A stretch of 17,004 nucleotides of DNA from DASVAL01 sp035649575. Its GTDB lineage: Bacteria; Planctomycetota; UBA1135; UBA2386. The notes under the pieces are model-generated. The model searched no databases and was not told the origin of the DNA. It saw only the letters and a program-made list of their open reading frames with translations. Where the stretch lies: positions 1 to 17,004 of the forward strand of contig DASRJH010000279.1 of assembly GCA_035649575.1 (NCBI GenBank). Reading direction: 5' to 3'. Made by a program: the position numbers and the translations under genes. Below are positions 6,312-13,159 of the stretch, piece after piece (within the stretch, counting starts at the first letter, position 1; every line of letters begins with the position of its first letter).

Positions 6312-7715
6312 ATGCACCGTCTCCCGCTGTCCGCCCCGCTCGCGCTCGCGCTGGCTGCCTGCACGCAGCTCCCACCCGAGAACGACCGCGAGGCCACGCG
6401 CCTCGACCTGTCGCAACGCCTGCAGACCGACCTGCCGCCGAGTCCCACCGACCTAGACACCGCGTGCAGCAGCGAGGTCATGGCCCTGCTGCAGGCGCCG
6501 CTCACCGAAGACAACGCCGTGCGCATCGCCCTGCTCAACAACCACGGCGTTCGCGCCACCTACGAACGGCTCGGCATCCACCGCGCCGACCTCGTGCAAG
6601 CGGGTCTCTTGCGCAACCCCATCTTCGACGGCGATGCGCGCTTCCTGTTCGACGGCGGCACCGAGATCGAGCTCGGGCTCGCGCAGCCGTTCCTCGACCT
6701 GTTCTACCGGCCGCTGCGCGAGCGTCTTGCCGAACACGAGTTCGCGAAGGCGAAGCTGCTCGTCGCCGACGAGCTCGTGCACCTCGTGTTCGCCGCGCGG
6801 CGCGCGGTCGTGAACCTGCTCGCGGCCCAACTTCTCGTCACGGTGCAGCAACAGGCGCTGTCGGCCGCCGTGGCCGGGCACGAGCTGACGCTCGAGTTGC
6901 ACGCCGCCGGCAACACGACGGACCAGGCGCTCGCCGCGGCGCGCGTCGGCGAATCCGCGGCGCGTCTCGACCTGGCCGCAGCGGAGCAGGCCGCGGCCGA
7001 AGCGCGCGAGCCGCTGCAGCAGCTGCTCGGCCTCTGGGGTACAGCGACCGCGTGGACGATCGCCGGCACGCTCGGCGAGGATCCGCTCGCAGGCGTCGAC
7101 ACCGAGCACGTCGAAGCGCGCGCGGTGGCGGCGTCGCTCGTGCTCGGCGCCAGCCGTGCGGCCGCCGACGTCGCGGCCCAGAGCGCGGGGCTGGAGTCGT
7201 GGCGCGGGTGGCTGCCCGACGGCGCCATCGGTCTCAGCGCGCTGCGCGAACGCGGCGGCGACTGGGGTCTCGGTCCCCACCTCGCGCTCGAGCTGCCATT
7301 GTTCGACCACGGCACCGGCAGGCAGGCCAGGGCCGAGGCAACGCTGCGCGAAGCGCTGCACCAGCACGTACAGCAGTCCGTCGAGGTCCGCTCGCGAGCC
7401 CGCCTGTTGCGCGACCGGCTCGTGTTGCTGGCCGATCGCCTGCGTTTCTCGCGCGAAGTACACCGGCCGCTCCGCGCCGAGGTCGTGCGCACGACGCTGC
7501 AGCACTACAACGCGATGCAGATCGGCGCCTTCGACGTGCTGCGCGAGAAGCAGCGGCAGCTCGCCGACGACCGCGAACACGCGGTGCTGCTGCACCACGC
7601 CCACCTTGCCCGTCTCGACCTGCTCGAACTGTTGGCCGGGGGGCTGCCGCAACACGCCCCGCCGCCCATCCTGGCCATCACGCGCGACATCGCCACCGTC
7701 ACGGAGGGACACTGA
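6312..7715 (+). CDS. TolC/CusC-family outer-membrane efflux lipoprotein
   Basis: A 467-residue outer-membrane channel of the OEP (TolC) family. An N-terminal lipoprotein signal ends in a lipobox ALAAC (cysteine 17), as in CusC/OprM-type channels. The two long helical OEP repeats are visible: the first runs through LTEDNAVRIALLNNHGVRATYERLG and LRNPIF; the second includes a periplasmic helix rich in Ala, Arg and Glu (about 330-450) with LPLFDHGTGRQARAEA, the typical strand-to-helix transition. Such proteins form the exit duct of tripartite exporters. No RND pump or adaptor lies beside it here; the next gene is a multicopper oxidase. Metal export is inferred from neighbours. Starts one base after the previous stop. 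Confidence 0.88.
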   Translation: MHRLPLSAPLALALAACTQLPPENDREATRLDLSQRLQTDLPPSPTDLDTACSSEVMALLQAPLTEDNAVRIALLNNHGVRATYERLGIHRADLVQAGLLRNPIFDGDARFLFDGGTEIELGLAQPFLDLFYRPLRERLAEHEFAKAKLLVADELVHLVFAARRAVVNLLAAQLLVTVQQQALSAAVAGHELTLELHAAGNTTDQALAAARVGESAARLDLAAAEQAAAEAREPLQQLLGLWGTATAWTIAGTLGEDPLAGVDTEHVEARAVAASLVLGASRAAADVAAQSAGLESWRGWLPDGAIGLSALRERGGDWGLGPHLALELPLFDHGTGRQARAEATLREALHQHVQQSVEVRSRARLLRDRLVLLADRLRFSREVHRPLRAEVVRTTLQHYNAMQIGAFDVLREKQRQLADDREHAVLLHHAHLARLDLLELLAGGLPQHAPPPILAITRDIATVTEGH

Positions 7716-7717
7716 AT

Positions 7718-8998
7718 GTGAGTCACGACCAAATGAGTCACGACCGACGCCAATTCCTGCTGCTGTCCGCGAGCGCCGGCCTCGGCACCGGCCTCGCCGC
7801 GCGCACCGCCGCGGCGACGCCGCGCACGCCCGCGCCGTTCGCCGACTATCGACCTTGCGAGCACCCCAACGGCGTCACGCTGCCTTGGAAAGTCGTGAAC
7901 GGCGTCAAGGTGGGCCACCTCGTCGCGGAACGCGTGCGCCACGAGTTCGCGCCCGGCCTCGCGGCGAACTGCTGGGGCTACAACGGCCGCGTGCACGGGC
8001 CTTTGATCGAGGCCGTGCAGGGCGACCGCGTGCGCATCTACGTGACGAACAAGCTCGACGCGCCGACGACCGTGCACTGGCACGGAGTGCACCTGCCGAA
8101 CGGCATGGACGGCGTCGGCGGCCTCACGCAGCGCTCGATCGAGCCGGGCGAGACGTTCCGCTACGAGTTCACGCTGCAGCGGCCCGGCACGTTCATGTAT
8201 CACAGCCATCACGACGAGATGGTGCAGATGGCGATGGGTCTCATGGGCATGATCGTCGTGCACCCGAAGCAGGCGGAGGGACCGCTGCCGGACCGCGACT
8301 TCGTCTACATGCTCAGCGAATGGGCGCTGAAGGTCGGCACCGAGCGGCCCGACCCGAACGAGATGACGGACTTCAACGTGCTCACGTTCAACGGCAAGGT
8401 CTTCCCGGCGACGGCACCGATGGTCGTGAAGACCGGGCAGCGCGTGCGCATCCGGATCGGCAACCTCAGTGCGATGGACCACCATCCGATCCACTTGCAC
8501 GGGCATTCGTTCGCGGTGATCGAGACGGACGGTGGGCAGATTCCCGAGTCGGCGCGCTGGCCCGAGACGACCGTGCTCGTCGCGCCGGGCCAGACGCGCG
8601 TCGTGGAGTTCGTGGCCGACACTCCGGGCGACTGGGCCATGCACTGCCACATGACGCACCACGTCATGACGCAGATGGGGCACGGCATCCCGAACCTGAC
8701 CGGAGTCGACCCGAGCTTGTTCGACGAGAAACTGACCGAGGTGCTGCCGGGCTTCGCGGAGATGGGCAAGCAGCACGATCCGATGGGCGAAGACCAAACA
8801 CTGCCGAAGAACAGCCTGCCGATGGTCGGCGGGCAGGGTGGGTTCGGCTATGTGACGATGGGCGGCATGGTCACCGTGTTGAAGGTGCGCGACAACATCA
8901 CGAACTACGACGACCCGGGCTTCTACGTGCATCCGCCCGGCAGTGTCGCGGCACCCGCCGCGCGCGAAGACCTCGCTCGCGACGGTATCGGCAGCTGA
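7718..8998 (+). CDS. Tat-exported two-domain multicopper oxidase
   Basis: A 426-residue multicopper oxidase, probably oxidising Cu(I) or organic substrates in the periplasm with reduction of oxygen to water. The twin-arginine signal is SHDRRQFLLL followed by a hydrophobic stretch. All four copper-ligand motifs are present: HWHG (120-123), HSHH (162-165), HPIHLHGH (256-263) and HCHMTHHVMTQM (309-320). The last supplies the type 1 copper ligands Cys310, His315 and Met320, with His256. Only about 92 residues separate the second and third motifs, against roughly 300 in three-domain CueO/CopA enzymes, so this is a two-domain type. The C-terminal region is Met- and Gly-rich. The GTG at 7718 is preferred because GGAGGG lies 9 bases upstream; the ATG at 7733 is an alternative. 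Confidence 0.92.
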   Translation: MSHDQMSHDRRQFLLLSASAGLGTGLAARTAAATPRTPAPFADYRPCEHPNGVTLPWKVVNGVKVGHLVAERVRHEFAPGLAANCWGYNGRVHGPLIEAVQGDRVRIYVTNKLDAPTTVHWHGVHLPNGMDGVGGLTQRSIEPGETFRYEFTLQRPGTFMYHSHHDEMVQMAMGLMGMIVVHPKQAEGPLPDRDFVYMLSEWALKVGTERPDPNEMTDFNVLTFNGKVFPATAPMVVKTGQRVRIRIGNLSAMDHHPIHLHGHSFAVIETDGGQIPESARWPETTVLVAPGQTRVVEFVADTPGDWAMHCHMTHHVMTQMGHGIPNLTGVDPSLFDEKLTEVLPGFAEMGKQHDPMGEDQTLPKNSLPMVGGQGGFGYVTMGGMVTVLKVRDNITNYDDPGFYVHPPGSVAAPAAREDLARDGIGS

Positions 8999-9034
8999 AA
9001 TGCCGATAGCCGAAGCGTCGCGCTCATGCGACGC
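8983..9034 (+). terminator. Two tandem hairpins at the end of the multicopper oxidase gene
   Basis: The first stem pairs TATCGGCA (8986-8993) with TGCCGATA (9001-9008), extended by CGG/CCG across a one-base bulge; its 7-base loop contains the oxidase stop codon. The second stem pairs GCGTCGC (9015-9021) with GCGACGC (9028-9034), loop GCTCAT. No U-run follows. Together they may end the metal cluster transcript, protect its 3' end, or lower expression of the next gene, whose Shine-Dalgarno lies 7 bases further on. Confidence 0.45.
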
Positions 9035-9052
9035 GAGAATCGGAGGTGACGA

Positions 9053-9571
9053 ATGAGCTTCTGGAAGCGCCTGTTCGGTCTGTTCGGCGTGCGCGGATCG
9101 GGACCGCCTTCTGGCGAAACCGGGGCGGCGCCGCGCGCGAGCGCTGCACAGCTCGTGAACCAGGGCACGGGCGATCCTCCGATCCAGATCGACCCTCGAA
9201 CGATCACGCATGCATTCGTCGCGCTGAGCCATGACGATCTCTCGAAGTCCAACGCGCTCGGCACGAAGGTGATCGACCTGAACAAGGACTGTGAGCCCAG
9301 GCTGTGGAGCACGGAGATCAAGGTCAAGTGTGCGAGCTTCGCGTTGGATCGAGGTGCCGCACGCAACGGCTTCCCCGATCTGCGCGGCGTTGGTCCGGCC
9401 TTGGAGAAGCTCGGTCTCACGGCGCCCTACACGATCGTGGCGCACGCGATCACGGTGCCCATCGGCGGCTCCTCGGCAACGAAGGCCCTCGTCGGTTTCG
9501 CGCACCGGGATGCAGCGCCGAAGATCGTGCTCGCCGAGAAGGATCGGTGCGTCCCGAATTGGCGATCCTGA
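9053..9571 (+). CDS. Hypothetical protein
   Basis: A 172-residue protein that I do not recognise. A clear Shine-Dalgarno GGAGGTG lies 5 bases before the ATG, which supports the start. The N-terminus MSFWKRLFGLFG is amphipathic and could bind membrane, but there is no signal peptide. A Gly/Pro/Ala-rich linker (about 13-45) leads to a region with regular hydrophobic and charged alternation (ITHAFVALSHDDLSKSN onward), suggesting a compact soluble domain. Three cysteines occur in the C-terminal two thirds, without a metal-site pattern. It follows the metal cluster after two hairpins, so it may or may not belong to that operon. Confidence 0.65.
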   Translation: MSFWKRLFGLFGVRGSGPPSGETGAAPRASAAQLVNQGTGDPPIQIDPRTITHAFVALSHDDLSKSNALGTKVIDLNKDCEPRLWSTEIKVKCASFALDRGAARNGFPDLRGVGPALEKLGLTAPYTIVAHAITVPIGGSSATKALVGFAHRDAAPKIVLAEKDRCVPNWRS

Positions 9572-9590
9572 CTCGGAGTGGCAGGCGGAT

Positions 9591-9686
9591 TCGCGGCGAG
9601 CTCGCGAGCACGACCTCGATCGCCTTCTCGAGCTGCGGATCGCGGCCCGCAGCAATGCTGCTCCGGATGACACGCGTCGCCTCACC
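9591..9686 (-). pseudogene. Possible remnant of an S41-family protease C-terminus
   Basis: In the 178-base gap between two small genes, the minus strand reads GEATRVIRSSIAAGRDPQ then LEKAIEVVLASSPR. A short run like GRDPQLEKAI is typical, from memory, of the C-terminal end of tricorn/CtpA-type S41 peptidases. No catalytic part precedes it and the surrounding frame is not protein-like. It could be a decayed gene fragment or a chance resemblance. Confidence 0.25.
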
Positions 9687-9749
9687 GCTCGACCGCGAAA
9701 CCGGGGGTTGCCCGGTCCGACCTTGGCAAGCCGTCGCGAGACTGCGACC

Positions 9750-9992
9750 ATGCGGCGCATGGCGAAGTCCTCGTGCCCGTTGTCGCAAGCGAAGTTCCTC
9801 GAGAAGGCCGAGCCCCTCAAGGTCAGCATCAACGGCCAGGAGATGCTCGCGGAGGTGAAGTCCTTCTCCACGGGCTCGTTCGGCTGGTATCTCAACGGCA
9901 AGACGACCGTGATGGTCGACGGCAAGGCCGTCTCGGTGCAGATCGGCATGAACCTCACGATCGTCGGCAGCAAGGAAGCCCCGCGCGACTGA
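9750..9992 (+). CDS. Small hypothetical protein
   Basis: An 80-residue soluble protein (77 if translation starts at the second ATG, 9759, giving MAKSSCPLSQ). It has a CPLSQAKF motif near the N-terminus, then KAEPLKVSINGQEMLAEVKSF, then STGSFGWYLNGKTTVMVDGK and VSVQIGMNLTIVGSKE. The alternating hydrophobic pattern with Gly/Asn turns predicts a small beta-rich fold. The text looks strongly selected compared with shadow frames, and I have a weak memory of similar short conserved proteins in planctomycetes. No good Shine-Dalgarno is visible before either ATG. No function can be assigned. Confidence 0.65.
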   Translation: MRRMAKSSCPLSQAKFLEKAEPLKVSINGQEMLAEVKSFSTGSFGWYLNGKTTVMVDGKAVSVQIGMNLTIVGSKEAPRD

Positions 9993-10092
9993 CAACGGCA
10001 ACCGCGGAAACCTTGCCTGACGGCCCTCGCACCGCGGGTCGTGAGCCGGTTTCTTGTCACTCAGGCGTCGTCGCGGACGTCCACTGAGCACC

Positions 10093-12582
10093 GTGAGCGA
10101 CAGCCAGATGTTCCTGAGCCTCGAACACCTCCGCGCCAGCGAGGCGTGGCTGCGACCGGTGCTGCGCGAGCTCGTCGACGACGCGACGGCAAGCGACGTG
10201 CTGCAACAGACCTGGCTGCGCGCCTGGCAGAAACCACCGCGCGCCCAAGCTGCGCTGCGGACCTGGCTGCGCACGGTTGCGACGCGTCTCGCGCTCACCC
10301 ACCGCCGTGAGGAACGACGCCGGCAGCGCCACGAGGCGGCGATCGAACGCGGCGTCCCGACCGACTCGACGCTCGAGACCGTCGAACGGCTCGCCGTGCA
10401 TCGCGCCGTGAGCACTGCGGTCAGCGACCTGCCCGAACCCTACCGCACGACGATCCTGCTGCGTCACTACCACCAGCTCGACATCGAGACGGTTGCAGCG
10501 AGGACGAACACGACGCCGGCCAACGTGCGCCAGCGCCTGCATCGCGGCCTCGAGACCATGCGCGAACGGCTCGCGCGAGAGCTCGGCGAGGATTGGCGGC
10601 GGTCGCGCGCGGTGCTCGCCCTGGTCGTTCCTCTCTTCCGCGCCGGCGCACCCACGGCGCTGCCTCTGCTGCTCGCCATGAACAAGATCCGTCTCGCGCT
10701 CGTCGCTGTCCTGCTCGTGGCCGTCGTCGGTGGTGCGCTGCTCGCGCCGCGCCTCCTGGCGCCCGAACCCGATGCTCCCGCGCTGCCCGGCGGCGTTGTC
10801 GCAGCGGCGCCGCCTCGAGCGACAGGCAGCACGACCGTGAACCAGCAGGACCGCACCGCCGTGGCGGGCACGCCAGCACCGCAGGCGGCAGCCGGGGTCC
10901 AGGGCACGGTCCTCGACACGAAGGGCCGGCCCGTCGCGGCCGTCTCGATCGGGCTCGGCGAGGGCGGCGCATTCGAGTCGCTCGCCGTCTCCGACCAGAA
11001 CGGCCACTTCCCGGTTCCCGACCCGTGGCCGGCGAAGGGCGTCCTCGTCGCCGCTCCGTGGCGCGAGCTCGCGGTGCGGCCCCCGAGTCAAAACCGGCCG
11101 TGGCCGGTCCCTGGTGAGCCGCTCCGTTCCTCGCCGCTGGTCGTCGTCGCGCCGTGCCGCACGCAGACGATCACGGTTCTCGACGAACGCGGTTGGCCGC
11201 TGCTCGGCACCACCGGTGCGGTGACCTGGTACGGCCTCGTGGACTTCCCGCAGGTGCTCGACGACGCGATCGAGTCGCTGCCGGGCATCTCGTCGAGCGA
11301 CGAGCGGGGCAGGCACTCCTGGCAACGACTGCCGCTGGCCAACACGTTCGTGCTGCTGCGCAAGCCCGGCTGCGTGCCGATCACGGTGGCGATCGACGAG
11401 TCGACGCTTGCGGAACTCGTCGTCACGATGCGATCGATTGCGCGTGGCAAGCGTCTCGTGACCGGAGTCGTCACCGACGCGCGCGGCGCCTACGTCTTTG
11501 GGGCCAGGGTCGGACTTGGCCAGTGGACGACGGCGACCGGACCATCGGGCGACTACGTACTCGAGCTCGAAGCCGGCGCTTCGATCGATCCTTCGTCGTC
11601 GCTGTTCGCGGCGCACGACGGTTGGTATCCGGCTGTCGTGCGAGGTTTCGGGGAACGCCTGCAGACCAGCGTGGACTCGGTGACGCAGGACCTCCAACTT
11701 CAGCAGCAGAGCCTCGTCATCGCGGGACGCGTGGTCGATCCTCACGGCGTTCCGTGTGTTGGCGTGGCGGTCTACCCGTGGCAGCTCTCGCAGCTGACGG
11801 ACCGCGAGACGGCCGAGGACATGGCGGCGCCGGCGTCCCGGGATCCGCTGTCGCTGGCAGGCAACCTCGTGCGGGCGTTCGGGCTCACCGACCAGGAAGG
11901 CCGGTTCGTCGTCGCGGGCCTCGGGCGTCGCCCGTATCGGCTGCGCGTCTACGACCAGCGCGGCGGTTGGGCGTGGACCACCGCTGCGATCGAGGCCGGC
12001 ACCGAAGATGTCCTGGTGAAGCTGCCGGCGGAACCGACCGGTCCCGTCGCGGGCACGCTCGTGACGCGCGACGGCGGACCCGCGGCCGGCGTCACCGTGG
12101 CCGCCTACGTGGTCGTGTTCGCGACCGAAAGTGGGCTCGCCGCCGCGGGCTTGCCGGTCGCTGCCGAGACCGACGCGGAGGGCCGCTTCCACCTCGCGCG
12201 CATGCCGCGGCTCGGTGTCCGGCTCTCCTTCAAGGGCAGCGGGTGGATCAACCAGGACCTCGCGCTCGACGACGCAGCAGCCCGCGAGAACATCCGCCTC
12301 GTGATGCTGCGGCGGTGCCACGTGAAGGTGGAGCTCGCGGACCCCGCATGGGCCACTGGCACGATCCGGTTTCTCGACGCGAACGACGCCATGCTCGCGA
12401 TCGTCGAGGAGCGTGGCAGGACGACCATGAGCCGCGAGGTGTTCGAACTGCACAACGGCAAGACCGAGGTGCTCGCCGTCTCCGAGAGTGCCGTGCTGCT
12501 CGTCGTGACCTCTGGCGACGGTCAACGCGAGCAACGTCTGCCGGTCGCGCTACGAGCCGGTGACGTCCAGGTCATCCGCTGA
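10093..12582 (+). CDS. ECF sigma factor fused to membrane helix and carboxypeptidase-regulatory-like repeats
   Basis: An 829-residue fusion. Residues about 20-85 resemble sigma-70 region 2 (DDATASDVLQQTWLRAW); about 106-160 are region 4 with the helix-turn-helix (LPEPYRTTILLRHYHQL, then TPANVRQRLHRGLETMRERL). Two hydrophobic stretches follow: about 173-195, and 196-222 starting MNKIRLALVAVLLVAVVGG. The remaining 600 residues contain about four carboxypeptidase-regulatory-like repeats, starting near 267 (GTVLDTKGRPVAAV), 455 (GVVTDARGAYVFGA), 540 (GRVVDPHGVPCVGV) and 650 (GTLVTRDGGPAAGV), probably outside the cytoplasm. The likely role is a membrane-tethered sigma factor that senses an envelope signal. 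No separate anti-sigma gene is adjacent. The start is uncertain: GTG 10093 is used, with ATG 10108 possible. Such fusions are known in planctomycetes. Confidence 0.88.
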   Translation: MSDSQMFLSLEHLRASEAWLRPVLRELVDDATASDVLQQTWLRAWQKPPRAQAALRTWLRTVATRLALTHRREERRRQRHEAAIERGVPTDSTLETVERLAVHRAVSTAVSDLPEPYRTTILLRHYHQLDIETVAARTNTTPANVRQRLHRGLETMRERLARELGEDWRRSRAVLALVVPLFRAGAPTALPLLLAMNKIRLALVAVLLVAVVGGALLAPRLLAPEPDAPALPGGVVAAAPPRATGSTTVNQQDRTAVAGTPAPQAAAGVQGTVLDTKGRPVAAVSIGLGEGGAFESLAVSDQNGHFPVPDPWPAKGVLVAAPWRELAVRPPSQNRPWPVPGEPLRSSPLVVVAPCRTQTITVLDERGWPLLGTTGAVTWYGLVDFPQVLDDAIESLPGISSSDERGRHSWQRLPLANTFVLLRKPGCVPITVAIDESTLAELVVTMRSIARGKRLVTGVVTDARGAYVFGARVGLGQWTTATGPSGDYVLELEAGASIDPSSSLFAAHDGWYPAVVRGFGERLQTSVDSVTQDLQLQQQSLVIAGRVVDPHGVPCVGVAVYPWQLSQLTDRETAEDMAAPASRDPLSLAGNLVRAFGLTDQEGRFVVAGLGRRPYRLRVYDQRGGWAWTTAAIEAGTEDVLVKLPAEPTGPVAGTLVTRDGGPAAGVTVAAYVVVFATESGLAAAGLPVAAETDAEGRFHLARMPRLGVRLSFKGSGWINQDLALDDAAARENIRLVMLRRCHVKVELADPAWATGTIRFLDANDAMLAIVEERGRTTMSREVFELHNGKTEVLAVSESAVLLVVTSGDGQREQRLPVALRAGDVQVIR

Positions 12583-12620
12583 CGTCGACGTGGTCCTGGC
12601 AGCCGTGCGGGTGCGTTGGC

Positions 12621-13040
12621 TCAGACCCCTGTCAGGCGCACGACGTCGCTCGACGTGGCGACCGGGCCCGTGGGCGTACGATCCAGGATCACGGCCTGGC
12701 AATCGAATGTGATCGGCAGCACGGGCGGCACGCGGAACGCGAACCGCGCACTGCCCGTCAGCGTCGTCACTTCGTAGAGCACGACGCGCCGCTCGACGAG
12801 CAACAGACACTGGCTGCCCGGCAGTTGCACCGGCGCAGGCTGCGGGCTGCCGATGACCAGCAGCGCGAGCGCACGAGGAGCGGCGCCAGTGACGCCCAGG
12901 CGCAGCACGACGCCCGCCGGCGCCGTGACCACCTGCCCCTGCAGGTCGCCCCCACACTGCGTGCCGAGGTCAGTCAACGTGTAGGTCTGCGCGGTGATGG
13001 TGGCCGCCAGCGAGAGCGCCGCGAAGAGAGTGTTCTTCAT
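12621..13040 (-). CDS. Small secreted beta-rich protein of unknown function
   Basis: A 139-residue protein with a clear signal peptide (MKNTLFAALSLAATITAQ). The mature part has two cysteines early or mid-sequence (CGG near 29, QCLLL near 77) and one late in FDCQAVILDRTPTGPVATSSD. The pattern of short hydrophobic strands and a closing FxxQAV.LD phrase is one I associate with small secreted proteins of some planctomycetes; this is recall, not a search. Convergent with the sigma fusion (38-base gap) and divergent from the anion permease. No good Shine-Dalgarno precedes the ATG. Confidence 0.65.
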   Translation of the reverse strand: MKNTLFAALSLAATITAQTYTLTDLGTQCGGDLQGQVVTAPAGVVLRLGVTGAAPRALALLVIGSPQPAPVQLPGSQCLLLVERRVVLYEVTTLTGSARFAFRVPPVLPITFDCQAVILDRTPTGPVATSSDVVRLTGV

Positions 13041-13102
13041 GGTGAGTGGATTGCCGGCAAGCCAAGGCGCCAGCGAGCGCCACCGAGCTTACCCGCTGTC
13101 CG

Positions 13103-13131
13103 CGTACGAGCACACTCCCTGCTGTCGTACG
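13103..13131. promoter_or_regulatory. Inverted repeat CGTACGA/TCGTACG in a divergent intergenic region
   Basis: Arms CGTACGA (13103-13109) and TCGTACG (13125-13131) are 22 bp apart centre to centre, about two helical turns. They sit between the secreted-protein gene and the anion permease gene, in the only divergent spacer of this part of the window. A dimeric repressor or activator site is plausible. The protein that would bind is unknown. Confidence 0.35.
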
Positions 13132-13159
13132 ACGTGCCTTCCGCGTAGCGTGCGCGCAC

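Noticed and set aside
6464..7717. Plus-strand frame continuous with the oxidase, upstream of its start
   Set aside because: Overlaps the OEP channel gene in another frame and reads as Arg-rich shadow; the oxidase Tat signal begins at 7718-7733.
7505..10060. An 851-codon open frame on the minus strand opposite the oxidase
   Set aside because: It is antisense to a gene with full copper-site motifs, is rich in Arg/His/Asp from reversed GC-biased codons, and shows no domain or start signal.
10057..12534. An 825-codon open frame on the minus strand opposite the sigma fusion
   Set aside because: Low-complexity Arg/His/Asp-rich composition typical of a shadow frame; the plus strand encodes recognisable sigma domains and repeats.
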